Positions 10,509 to 17,962 of a stretch of DNA of 64,000 bases are shown here, piece after piece; positions within the stretch are counted from its first letter, which is position 1; every line of letters starts with the position of its first letter. Position numbers and translations under genes: made by a program. Source of the DNA: Bacteroides faecium (GTDB taxonomy: Bacteria; Bacteroidota; Bacteroidia; Bacteroidales; Bacteroidaceae); assembly GCF_012113595.1 (NCBI RefSeq), contig NZ_CP050831.1, positions 4,960,001-5,024,000 of the forward strand, in the 5' to 3' direction. The notes under the pieces are model-generated. The model was given only the letters and a program-made list of their open reading frames with translations. It made no database searches and had not been told where the DNA came from.

Positions 10509-11981
10509 CTATTCGACGAGAAGATTATAGTCTTCCGTCAGTAGTTTATTTCTCTCAAAATCATAAAGTGTCATACTACGAAGTGTGTAATACAAGCTCC
10601 AATAGTTATATAAAGCCGATACGTAATTACGGCGTGCGCTATCTTTTTCTGAAATAGAAGCGTTTAAATCAAGAATGGTGGATTTTCCCAATATATAAAG
10701 TTTACGGGCAACTTCATTCCTCCGTTGTGCGGTTTCATCTGTACGGGCAGCGATGCGGACACGTTGCGTTTGCAGATTAAACTGTTTCACCAGTTTGCGG
10801 ACATTCAGTTCAAAATCCGTCCTGCTTTGTTCCACCTGCGTATAGACCAGATCACGGTTAGAACGGGCTACCCGTACCTGCCCTTTTCCCCGTCCCCAAT
10901 CTAAAATCGGCAGGGAGATGCTTAAACTTACATATTGCTGGTCTAAAAGGTTTCGATAAGCTTCCGGCAATTTGTCCGCTGTCTGTGTCAGTCCGAAACG
11001 GAGATAAATATCCGCCTTCAAACCGGCATTGGCACGGGCTCTCGCAACAGCGCTTTCACTTTCCAGCTTTCGTCGTTTCATCGTCTGTATGTCAGGACTG
11101 TTCTCATATGCCAATGCCAGCGCCTCATTCAGATTAATGCTGAAATCCGGCACCCGGGGACTGACACGTACACGAATCTCCCTGTCTTCCTGAATACCCA
11201 GGTACGAACGAAGCTCCTGCATACAATTATCCATCTCAATACGGGCATTCATACGGTTCGTTTCTTCCGTCAAACGATTAAGCTCCAATTGCAACATCTC
11301 ATTTTCTGTTATTGTACCTATATTATAGCGTCCTTGGGCATAATGATAAAGTGTATCTGCATTCGCATAATTAAACGACGCTATGTCATAATTGCTTTGG
11401 GCGGTAGCTAAAGCAAAGAATTTATTAATCGCGTTAGCAGAAACAAGTTCCAATGTCTCCACATAACTTTTCTTCGCCTCCTGATAACGTACAGGTTCTA
11501 TCCGCTTATCCCACTTCAGATTATTGTAGCCGAAAAGTGACTGGCGATAACCTATCATGATTGGTGAAGTCTGCCATGAATATTTATGTTCGCTGAACAA
11601 GTCCATGCGTTGGGCGGATGTTTCAAGAAACAATGAACCGCCTGTCCAAGATACATTTTGTGAAAGATTCAAGGTCAGGTCAGTATTCAATAAGTTCTGC
11701 TCGACAAACTTAACCGAACCGTCACCCATTGTTATCTTATTTATGGCACGGTTCAAGTTAGGATCGGATGTCAAACTCAAAGTCGGTAAATAGTTGGCGC
11801 GATAATATTTATAATTCCAATAAGCAGAACGAAAACTATGACGTGCCGTTTGCGCGTCGGGAGATTCCAAACGCGCTATTTTCACGGTTTGTTCCAGTGA
11901 CAGCTCCATTGTCTGATTTTGAGCAGACAATAATTCCGCCGACAGGATTCCAATGCTTATACAGATTATTTTCAGGTTCAT
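10509..11981 (-). CDS. TolC family outer-membrane efflux channel
   Basis: This 490-residue protein has a cleavable signal peptide (hydrophobic core about 4-18, likely cut after LLSAQ) and two similar halves rich in long amphipathic helices, as in the outer membrane efflux protein family. It is the first gene of the efflux operon, and its ATG lies only about 26 bases from the -12 element of a sigma-54 type promoter. It would form the trimeric tunnel through the periplasm and outer membrane for the adaptor and permeases encoded downstream. Substrate is unknown. Length and repeat structure are normal for the family. Confidence 0.93.
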   Translation of the reverse strand: MNLKIICISIGILSAELLSAQNQTMELSLEQTVKIARLESPDAQTARHSFRSAYWNYKYYRANYLPTLSLTSDPNLNRAINKITMGDGSVKFVEQNLLNTDLTLNLSQNVSWTGGSLFLETSAQRMDLFSEHKYSWQTSPIMIGYRQSLFGYNNLKWDKRIEPVRYQEAKKSYVETLELVSANAINKFFALATAQSNYDIASFNYANADTLYHYAQGRYNIGTITENEMLQLELNRLTEETNRMNARIEMDNCMQELRSYLGIQEDREIRVRVSPRVPDFSINLNEALALAYENSPDIQTMKRRKLESESAVARARANAGLKADIYLRFGLTQTADKLPEAYRNLLDQQYVSLSISLPILDWGRGKGQVRVARSNRDLVYTQVEQSRTDFELNVRKLVKQFNLQTQRVRIAARTDETAQRRNEVARKLYILGKSTILDLNASISEKDSARRNYVSALYNYWSLYYTLRSMTLYDFERNKLLTEDYNLLVE

Positions 11982-12006
11982 TCTTCGTTTTATTTATTAT
12001 TTATTA

Positions 12007-12022
12007 TTCAAAACCTGTGCCA
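12007..12022 (-). promoter_or_regulatory. Sigma-54 (-24/-12) promoter of the efflux operon
   Basis: On the minus strand the sequence reads TGGCACAGGTTTTGAA. It has a perfect -24 TGGCAC, correct spacing, and TTGA in place of the consensus TTGC at -12. It points at the TolC-like gene and would give a leader of roughly 15-20 bases. The divergent neighbour encodes a sigma-54 activator, which makes the assignment much stronger than the motif alone. Confidence 0.75.
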
Positions 12023-12078
12023 TTTACGTAAAGCACTATATTCCAAACAGATATATATAATCCTCTTTTGTTATCAGC

Positions 12079-12113
12079 GTGCAAATACGCACAAAATTAG
12101 TGCGCAATCGCAC
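12079..12113. promoter_or_regulatory. Two dyads, probable activator-binding (UAS) sites
   Basis: GTGCAAATACGCAC (12079-12092) and GTGCGCAATCGCAC (12100-12113) share the form GTGCR-N4-CGCAC. Their centres are 21 bases apart, two helical turns, which suits side-by-side dimers. They lie about 57-96 bases upstream of the -24 element of the efflux operon, the usual place for enhancer sites of NtrC-like regulators. They also lie just upstream of the regulator's own promoter. Confidence 0.7.
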
Positions 12114-12136
12114 ATACAACACATGATTATTATCTA

Positions 12137-12144
12137 TATCTTTG
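12137..12144 (+). promoter_or_regulatory. -7 box of the regulator-kinase operon
   Basis: TATCTTTG matches the Bacteroides primary-sigma -7 consensus TAnnTTTG and lies 44 bases before the regulator ATG. No clear -33 TTG is seen at the right distance. The regulator genes thus appear to use the housekeeping sigma factor while the divergent operon uses sigma-54. Confidence 0.55.
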
Positions 12145-12187
12145 CCGATGTAATAAAGGAAAGCAATAAATCTAATCAGCAAAAGAG

Positions 12188-13564
12188 ATGGAAGAAGCAA
12201 GCAAATTGGGAAAAATACTCATAGTAGACGATAACGAAGATGTCCTTTTCGCTCTAAACCTTTTATTGGAACCTTATGCGGAGAAAATAAAGGTAGCCAC
12301 CACCCCTGACCGCATCGAACATTTCATGACCACCTTTCAACCCGATCTTATCTTATTGGATATGAATTTTAGCCGTGACGCTATTAGTGGGCAGGAAGGA
12401 TTTGAGAGTTTGGAGCAAATACTGCAACTCGACCCGCAGGCTATTGTTATCTTTATGACCGCCTATGCAGACACAAACAAAGCAGTGCGGGCTATCAAGG
12501 CCGGCGCAACAGATTTTATCCCCAAGCCGTGGGAAAAAGAAAAACTACTGGCCACACTCACTTCCGGAATGCGACTGCGCCAGTCACAGCGGGAAGTGAA
12601 CATCTTAAAAGAGCAAGTAGAAGTACTTAGCGGTCAAAGCACTTCGGAAGGAGACATCATCGGAGAATCTCCTGCTATGCAGGAAGTTTTCACTACAATA
12701 AATAAACTAAGTTGTACGGATGCCAATATTCTGATTTTAGGGGAAAACGGAACAGGAAAAGATGTGATTGCCCACTTCTTATATCGCTGCTCCCCCCGGT
12801 ACGGCAAACCTTTTGTCACCATTGACTTGGGAAGTATCCCCGAACAATTGTTCGAAAGCGAACTGTTCGGATTTGAAAAAGGGGCCTTCACCGATGCAAA
12901 AAAATCAAAAGCCGGACGAATGGAAGTTGCTACCAACGGAACTCTGTTTTTGGATGAAATCGGCAATCTTTCACTTCCCATGCAATCGAAGTTATTGACT
13001 GCTATCGAAAAGCGACAAATCAACCGTTTAGGCAGTACACAAGCCGTCCCTATTGACGTCCGCCTGATTTGCGCCACAAATGCGGATATTCGCCAATTAG
13101 TGGATGAAGGAAACTTCCGGCAGGATTTGCTCTATCGTATCAATACTATCGAGATACATATTCCACCACTCCGTGAACGTGGAAATGATATTATTCTACT
13201 AGCTGAATATTTCCTGCAACGGTATGCACGTAAATACAAAAAGGATATGCGCGGTCTGACCCGGGAAGCCAAAAATAAACTATTAAAGTATGCCTGGCCC
13301 GGAAATGTGCGTGAATTGCAGCATACAATAGAACGCGCTGTGATATTAGGAGACGGCTCTTTATTAAAACCTGAAAACTTTCTTTTCCATGCTGCTCCCA
13401 AACAAAGGAAGGAAGAAGAAACCACATTAAATTTGGAACAACTGGAACGCCAAACCATTGAGAAAGCAATGAAACTTAGTGAGGGAAATATTTCTCGTGC
13501 CGCCGAATATCTGGGCATAACCCGTTTTGCCCTATATCGTAAACTTGAAAAACTAGGCTTATGA
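12188..13564 (+). CDS. Sigma-54-dependent response regulator (NtrC family)
   Basis: This 458-residue protein has three domains. The receiver (about 8-125) has acidic pair D14-D15, phospho-acceptor D58, T91 and K113. The AAA+ domain (about 155-385) has Walker A GENGTGKD at 185-192, Walker B LFLDEIG at 253-259 and arginine-finger region. A Fis-type HTH (about 415-458) ends in GNISRAAEYLGITRFALYRK. The sigma-54 contact loop reads GAFTDA (232-237) instead of the classical GAFTGA. The stop overlaps the kinase start by four bases. Phosphorylated by the kinase, it should bind the two dyads in the spacer and open the sigma-54 promoter of the divergent efflux operon; this target is inferred from the layout. 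Confidence 0.95.
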   Translation: MEEASKLGKILIVDDNEDVLFALNLLLEPYAEKIKVATTPDRIEHFMTTFQPDLILLDMNFSRDAISGQEGFESLEQILQLDPQAIVIFMTAYADTNKAVRAIKAGATDFIPKPWEKEKLLATLTSGMRLRQSQREVNILKEQVEVLSGQSTSEGDIIGESPAMQEVFTTINKLSCTDANILILGENGTGKDVIAHFLYRCSPRYGKPFVTIDLGSIPEQLFESELFGFEKGAFTDAKKSKAGRMEVATNGTLFLDEIGNLSLPMQSKLLTAIEKRQINRLGSTQAVPIDVRLICATNADIRQLVDEGNFRQDLLYRINTIEIHIPPLRERGNDIILLAEYFLQRYARKYKKDMRGLTREAKNKLLKYAWPGNVRELQHTIERAVILGDGSLLKPENFLFHAAPKQRKEEETTLNLEQLERQTIEKAMKLSEGNISRAAEYLGITRFALYRKLEKLGL

Positions 13565-14838
13565 AACGATTTGCAATCAGAGTGATCTTACACATCTTAT
13601 TTATAATGCTGCTTTCTATCGGAAGCTGTCTGCTGTTTCAAAAACAGTTATGGTTCAGCACCACTATCTGCATCCTACTGTTGATAACTATCGGTGTACA
13701 CCTCTATCGTATGCAGTTTAAACAAATTAATTTGTTACGACGGCTGACAGACGGACTACGATATAATGACATGATGCAAACCTTCCACCCACCTTTCAAA
13801 AATAAAATAATGAATGAGTGGGCAAAAGAGCTTTCGGAAAGCCTGAAAGACTTCCGGGGAAAACTGCTGGCAGAGGAAATCAAGCACCAATATTACGAAA
13901 ACTTATTGAACAAGGTAGACACAGCCGTACTTGTTGCCGACAGAGCCGGACATATAGAATGGATGAATCAGGCAGCCATCACCCATTTAGGGCAAATCTC
14001 ACAATTACCGGAAGCATTACTGAACGCTTCTGCGACTAATGATATTCCCATTATCCGTATCGAACAAAATAGCACTGTCCTGGAAATGGCTATTTCTTGC
14101 ACCAAGTTTGCGGCACAAGGAAAAGAACAACAAATAATCAGCTTGAAAAACATCCATTCCGTACTGGAACGAAATGAAATGGAAGCCTGGCAAAAACTGA
14201 TACGTGTACTGACTCATGAAATCATGAATTCCATCACACCGATTATTTCTCTATCCGAAACACTCAGCGAGAGAGGAATACCCAAACAGCTTGGAGAAAA
14301 AGAATACTCCATTATCCTGCAAGCCATGCAAACTATTCACAGAAGAAGCAAAGGATTATTAGAATTTGTAGAAAACTACCGTCGCCTGACACGAATACCA
14401 GCTCCTGTCCGCACCAAAGTTTCTATCGCAGAACTGTGTATGGACTTGAAAAAGTTATTCCCGGAAGAATACATTCATTTTGAAATCCCTTCATCAGAAA
14501 TGAACCTCTATATAGACCGGGCACAAATAGAACAAGTCCTCATTAATTTACTGAAAAATGCCCGCGAGGCATGTGGAAAGCAATCAGATAAATACATTCA
14601 AGTAGAAATAGCCATTTCCCCTGCCGGCAATAAGATTCTGACAGTATCCGACAATGGAGAAGGTATTCTACCGGATGTTCTGGATAAGATATTTGTACCT
14701 TTCTTTACTACTAAAACAACAGGTTCGGGTATCGGACTCAGCTTATGCAAGCAGATTATGACTTTACATGAAGGAAGTATCAATGTAAAATCAGAATTAG
14801 GCAAAGGAAGTAGATTCATTCTCACCTTTCCTAAATAA
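13561..14838 (+). CDS. Sensor histidine kinase, partner of the sigma-54 regulator
   Basis: This 425-residue membrane kinase has two helices at about 8-27 and 32-50 with almost no periplasmic loop between them, so it probably senses within the membrane or cytoplasm. A HAMP-like/PAS-like linker (about 60-200) precedes the H-box LTHEIMNSITPI with phospho-acceptor H219. The ATPase domain has N-box INLLKNAREA, G1 VSDNGEGI, F-box FVPFFTTKT and G2 GSGIGLSL. It resembles NtrY-type kinases. The ATG overlaps the regulator's stop codon (ATGA), implying coupled translation. The stimulus is not evident. Confidence 0.94.
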   Translation: MKRFAIRVILHILFIMLLSIGSCLLFQKQLWFSTTICILLLITIGVHLYRMQFKQINLLRRLTDGLRYNDMMQTFHPPFKNKIMNEWAKELSESLKDFRGKLLAEEIKHQYYENLLNKVDTAVLVADRAGHIEWMNQAAITHLGQISQLPEALLNASATNDIPIIRIEQNSTVLEMAISCTKFAAQGKEQQIISLKNIHSVLERNEMEAWQKLIRVLTHEIMNSITPIISLSETLSERGIPKQLGEKEYSIILQAMQTIHRRSKGLLEFVENYRRLTRIPAPVRTKVSIAELCMDLKKLFPEEYIHFEIPSSEMNLYIDRAQIEQVLINLLKNAREACGKQSDKYIQVEIAISPAGNKILTVSDNGEGILPDVLDKIFVPFFTTKTTGSGIGLSLCKQIMTLHEGSINVKSELGKGSRFILTFPK

Positions 14839-14884
14839 TGGTTATTGGAATTTTATAGCTGTTATCAAAGGCATTTACGTGTAT

Positions 14885-14949
14885 TTTTTGCCGATATCGG
14901 CAAAAAGTGCTATCTTTGAACCATAAATAGGTCTAAAACTTGCCGATAG
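14885..14949 (+). promoter_or_regulatory. Fic gene promoter with palindromic operator
   Basis: TTTG at 14887-14890 and TATCTTTG at 14911-14918 are 20 bases apart, a near-ideal Bacteroides promoter. A perfect 22-base palindrome with core TTGCCGATATCGGCAA (whole at 14885-14906) sits on the -33 element. A further half-site TTGCCGAT follows at 14941-14948, ten bases before the start codon. Binding there would block RNA polymerase, so autorepression by the HTH-bearing Fic protein is a natural reading (inference). Confidence 0.7.
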
Positions 14950-14958
14950 ATTGGTTGT

Positions 14959-15846
14959 ATGAAGTATATTTCTGTCAGTGAATTTGCCGCAAAATACGGC
15001 GTTTCGGAACGCACAGTGCGTAATTACTGTGCTGTCGGGAAAATTAAAGATGCATTCTTAACGGGGAAAACATGGAACATTCCCCAAGATGCCAAGTTGC
15101 CTGCTCGTAAGAAGTCACAAGCAAAGATTATGCCTTTACTTGCTATATTACGTGAGCAGAAAGAAATGAAATTAAAGGGTGGTATCTATCATAAAACACA
15201 AATTGACCTCACCTACAATTCAAATCATATCGAGGGTAGTCGCCTAACACACGACCAAACTCGTTATATCTTCGAGACAAACACTATCGGAGTGTCAGAC
15301 GAAAGTATTAACATAGATGATATTATTGAGACTACAAACCATTTTCATTGTATCGACCTTATTATTGAACGCACAGAAGAGAAATTGTCTGAAGCGTTTA
15401 TCAAAGAACTGCATTATATTTTAAAATCAGGAACCTCAGATAGTCGTAAAGATTGGTTTGCTGTCGGAGATTATAAACGTCTGCCGAATGAAGTTGGCGG
15501 TATAGACACAACACTCCCGGAGCATGTACACAAAGAGATGAAGGCTTTACTGAAAGAATACAACGCCAAGAAACTAAAATCATTTGATGATATCCTCGAC
15601 CTTCACCACCGTTTTGAGTTGATTCATCCATTTCAGGACGGTAACGGGCGTGTGGGACGTCTCGTAATATTTAAAGAGTGTTTAGCGAATAATCATGTAC
15701 CGTTTATTATCACCGATGAACTGAAAATGTTTTACTACCGCGGTTTGCAGCAATGGGAGCATATCAGAGAGTATTTGCGAGATACTTGCCTGACTGCACA
15801 AGATCACTACAAGTCCATACTTGATAAATACAGGATTAAATATTAG
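14959..15846 (+). CDS. Fic family protein with N-terminal HTH
   Basis: This 295-residue protein starts with a MerR/excisionase-like HTH (about 5-46: VSEFAAKYGVSERTVRNYC). A helix then carries the Fic inhibitory motif S88-x3-E92-G93 (in NSNHIEGS), and the Fic core has HPFQDGNGRVGR with catalytic H223. Fic enzymes transfer AMP or other nucleotides to protein side chains. The intact inhibitory motif in front of the core suggests a self-inhibited class II type. The HTH and the palindrome over its promoter suggest it also regulates its own gene. No antitoxin-like partner is next to it. It is a lone gene between the kinase operon and tRNA genes, a common place for accessory genes. Confidence 0.92.
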   Translation: MKYISVSEFAAKYGVSERTVRNYCAVGKIKDAFLTGKTWNIPQDAKLPARKKSQAKIMPLLAILREQKEMKLKGGIYHKTQIDLTYNSNHIEGSRLTHDQTRYIFETNTIGVSDESINIDDIIETTNHFHCIDLIIERTEEKLSEAFIKELHYILKSGTSDSRKDWFAVGDYKRLPNEVGGIDTTLPEHVHKEMKALLKEYNAKKLKSFDDILDLHHRFELIHPFQDGNGRVGRLVIFKECLANNHVPFIITDELKMFYYRGLQQWEHIREYLRDTCLTAQDHYKSILDKYRIKY

Positions 15847-15959
15847 TGAGTCTATTATCAATGAACCTAAACTTGTTCAAAGATATTTCAAAGAATTATC
15901 CTCTTTATCGGCTCAAATAAGAAAATCACTTCAAAGAATTATATCTATTTTGCACAAGC

Positions 15960-15986
15960 AAAAAAAACTGATACAGTCTGTATCAG
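15960..15986 (-). terminator. Terminator of the tRNA-Pro transcript
   Basis: On the minus strand the hairpin CTGATACA/TGTATCAG (loop of three bases, 15968-15986) runs straight into eight T residues. It lies downstream of the two minus-strand tRNA genes. Confidence 0.75.
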
Positions 15987-16024
15987 CTCATCGCTATTCA
16001 TTTTTCTTTGCTCGTTTTTTTTCG

Positions 16025-16099
16025 TCGGGGTAGCGGGATTCGAACCCACGACCCCCTGCTCCCAAAGCAGGTGCGCTAACCGGACTGCGCTACACCCCG
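16025..16099 (-). tRNA. tRNA-Pro (anticodon TGG), copy 2
   Basis: The minus strand folds as a complete cloverleaf. The acceptor stem CGGGGTG pairs with TACCCCG, the anticodon stem is CCTGC/GCAGG with loop TTTGGGA, and the T-arm contains GGTTCGAATCC. Anticodon TGG reads proline codons CCN. CCA is not encoded. It is identical to the copy at 16135-16209. Confidence 0.95.
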
Positions 16100-16134
16100 A
16101 AAAACTTTTAACTGAACTCCCTCTCTCTTTGTAG

Positions 16135-16209
16135 TCGGGGTAGCGGGATTCGAACCCACGACCCCCTGCTCCCAAAGCAGGTGCGCTAACCGGACTGCGC
16201 TACACCCCG
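16135..16209 (-). tRNA. tRNA-Pro (anticodon TGG), copy 1
   Basis: Same sequence and fold as the downstream copy, 35 bases apart. This copy is promoter-proximal and both should be made from one transcript. Confidence 0.95.
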
Positions 16210-16245
16210 CTACTTTTTGAAGGGTTGTTCTTTTCAAAAGCGGTG

Positions 16246-16275
16246 CAAAGATAGGGAGTATTTTTTAATTAACAA
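16246..16275 (-). promoter_or_regulatory. Promoter of the tRNA-Pro genes
   Basis: On the minus strand a TTG (16273-16275) and TATCTTTG (16246-16253) are 19 bases apart, matching the Bacteroides promoter consensus, about 37 bases before the first tRNA. Confidence 0.7.
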
Positions 16276-16300
16276 TAGCCAAACGGATGTTTTTTATTTA

Positions 16301-17074
16301 TTATTTTCCAATAGCCTGAATTTCATTCGTTTGCATTTCAACTTTTTTCCTGGCAGAAATCAGAAGCATCATAGGGCGCCGGAGTTCATCTTTCATATCC
16401 GGAATAGTATTCAACATTACTTCGTCCGGTTGTGGTTCTACTAACTCACATATCTCAAATCCGGTTTGAAGAAGACCATTAATATAGGTAGTCAACGTTT
16501 TATGATATTTAGAGATTTCCTCACCTAAAAAGACGGCGGTACGTTTACCTTCTGTAAAATACCGGTCTACCGGCCAATGGATACGATTCCCTTCCGAGTC
16601 ATAATACCATTCTTGATTTCCATAAGCAGTGAATATCGGATGCTCTACTGAAAAGACAAAAGAACCTCCTTTAGTAAGGCAATTGTGAATCTTTCGACAT
16701 ATATCTGCGAAAGATTCAAGATAATGAAAAGCCAATGAACTGATTACAATATCATAAGAATCCGGACGATAGTCGAAATCTTCAATAGCCATACATTTAT
16801 ATTCTACCTGTGAAAAAGGGGTTCTTTTCCGAGCTTCTTCCAACATCTTCTCTGAAATATCAATTCCGGTTACATGAGCGGCTCCATGCTCTATTGCGTA
16901 AATGCAATGCCATCCAAATCCACATCCTAAATCCAAGACTCTTTTGCCTGTGAAATCCGGCAACATCTTTTGCAGTATATACCATTCCCCAGCACCTTTC
17001 AGCCCTTCTACCGAACGATCCATCTTAGAATATTGACTGAAGAAACGGTTATCATCATACTTATTTTCTTTCAT
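16301..17074 (-). CDS. SAM-dependent methyltransferase, class I
   Basis: This 257-residue protein has the Rossmann SAM-binding motif I VLDLGCGFGWH (46-56), an acidic motif ending the second strand (VTGIDISEKML), and a motif IV region YDIVISSLAFHYL typical of methyltransf_11/25 families. The C-terminal region with FSVEHPIF resembles small-molecule methyltransferases. Substrate is not evident. It is a single gene: a -7 box TATCTTTG lies on the minus strand at 17105-17112, and the tRNA-Pro promoter begins just downstream. Confidence 0.85.
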   Translation of the reverse strand: MKENKYDDNRFFSQYSKMDRSVEGLKGAGEWYILQKMLPDFTGKRVLDLGCGFGWHCIYAIEHGAAHVTGIDISEKMLEEARKRTPFSQVEYKCMAIEDFDYRPDSYDIVISSLAFHYLESFADICRKIHNCLTKGGSFVFSVEHPIFTAYGNQEWYYDSEGNRIHWPVDRYFTEGKRTAVFLGEEISKYHKTLTTYINGLLQTGFEICELVEPQPDEVMLNTIPDMKDELRRPMMLLISARKKVEMQTNEIQAIGK

Positions 17075-17223
17075 AATCTAAATAAAAAGAATCTGTTATA
17101 CGGACAAAGATAGATATTAATGCGTTTAATTGAGATGAATTAACCGAAAATATATTTTGGTAGAATGAACCATCCTTTACTGTTTTCTGTTTTCAAAGTA
17201 GAAACTAAAAAAAGAAAAGTCAT

Positions 17224-17418
17224 ATGAAAACAAAAAAGCAAAAAGAAACCAATGAAAAAGAAGTTCATTTGTTAGAACAAAAAGGATATGAAAGAATGGT
17301 GAATGAGATTGTACCGGTACAACAGGTAGAAGCTTATCGTAAACCAACAAAGAAAGTAGTAAAAGAGGCTGTAAAGGAATTGAATCCTGATATAAACAGC
17401 TTGGGTAGCAGAGGATGA
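17224..17418 (+). CDS. Small hypothetical protein
   Basis: This is a 64-residue, lysine- and glutamate-rich soluble protein with no recognised domain and no signal peptide. An A-rich stretch typical of Bacteroides leaders precedes the ATG. The codon use (GTA, AAA, GAA rich, no rare runs) looks like a real gene, and no better frame exists here. A frame on the opposite strand covers the same bases but is hydrophobic low-complexity and probably a shadow. Function unknown. Confidence 0.45.
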   Translation: MKTKKQKETNEKEVHLLEQKGYERMVNEIVPVQQVEAYRKPTKKVVKEAVKELNPDINSLGSRG

Positions 17419-17698
17419 AAAAATGACTCATCTTAAAAAAGGAATATAAAAACAGTCTGGAGAGGGATAAATTGCATCAACCTATTGAAAAGAATAGAAA
17501 AGCTCCGGCATTTGCAAATATAGGATTTCCTTTTTCTGTTATTCAGGGAATATATCAGCCAAACTGCAACAGTTTTTCCCATTTATCTACCATATAAGTA
17601 ATAATAGAAAAAGAAACGAGCCATCCTGTTATATTATTCCATTCGGCAGTTGGTGATAAACTAGAGAAGAAACAGGCATCAAACAAGCCTTCCACCTC

Positions 17699-17757
17699 TT
17701 CCTCACCGAGGAAGAATAGGTTCCTCGGTGAGGAAGGAAGCGATGCACACCGAGGAA
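17699..17757. repeat. Perfect 15-base inverted repeat plus extra half copy
   Basis: TTCCTCACCGAGGAA (17699-17713) and TTCCTCGGTGAGGAA (17721-17735) are exact reverse complements with a seven-base loop. CACCGAGGAA recurs at about 17749-17758. No T-tract follows on either strand, so this is not a standard terminator. Confidence 0.8.
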
Positions 17758-17820
17758 CACCTCATTGGTTTTAAACATTCAGAGCTAGAATAATAAGAAA
17801 AAACGTATATTCATTGTCGC

Positions 17821-17871
17821 TTTATGCAATATTAGCCTGCGTTTATGCATATTATTGCATTTATTTATGCA
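17821..17871. repeat. Three phased TTTATGCA motifs
   Basis: TTTATGCA occurs at 17821, 17842 and 17864, spaced 21 and 22 bases (two helical turns), with TGCAT inversions between. This spacing on one face of the helix suggests protein binding; no gene start is adjacent on the plus strand. Confidence 0.5.
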
Positions 17872-17962
17872 ATTCTTACTCTGATTCACTACTTTTAGAG
17901 CGGCTATTTTTCGGCAGAATCTTAAAAATAGCACATTGGTACCTAAAGCAGGCAACCCATAT

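Larger units (their letters stand above)
17419..17962. other. Gene-free spacer with repeats
   Basis: No credible coding frame was found. The spacer holds an AT-rich stretch with a minus-strand -7 like box TATATTTG (17515-17522), an inverted repeat with a third half copy (17699-17757), and three TTTATGCA motifs at 21-22 base spacing (17821-17871). The last two lie downstream of the trmN6-like gene. Confidence 0.5.

Noticed and set aside
15821..16033. A 70-codon plus-strand frame running from the Fic gene toward the tRNAs
   Set aside because: It overlaps the Fic 3' end and the tRNA terminator and has no leader or domain.
16025..16209. Tandem identical tRNA copies as an integration site with an element attached
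   Set aside because: No integrase or att-like duplication is seen next to either tRNA pair; simple gene duplication explains them.
17699..17757. CRISPR-like repeat
   Set aside because: Only one inverted pair and one half copy, no regular spacers, and no cas gene in the window.
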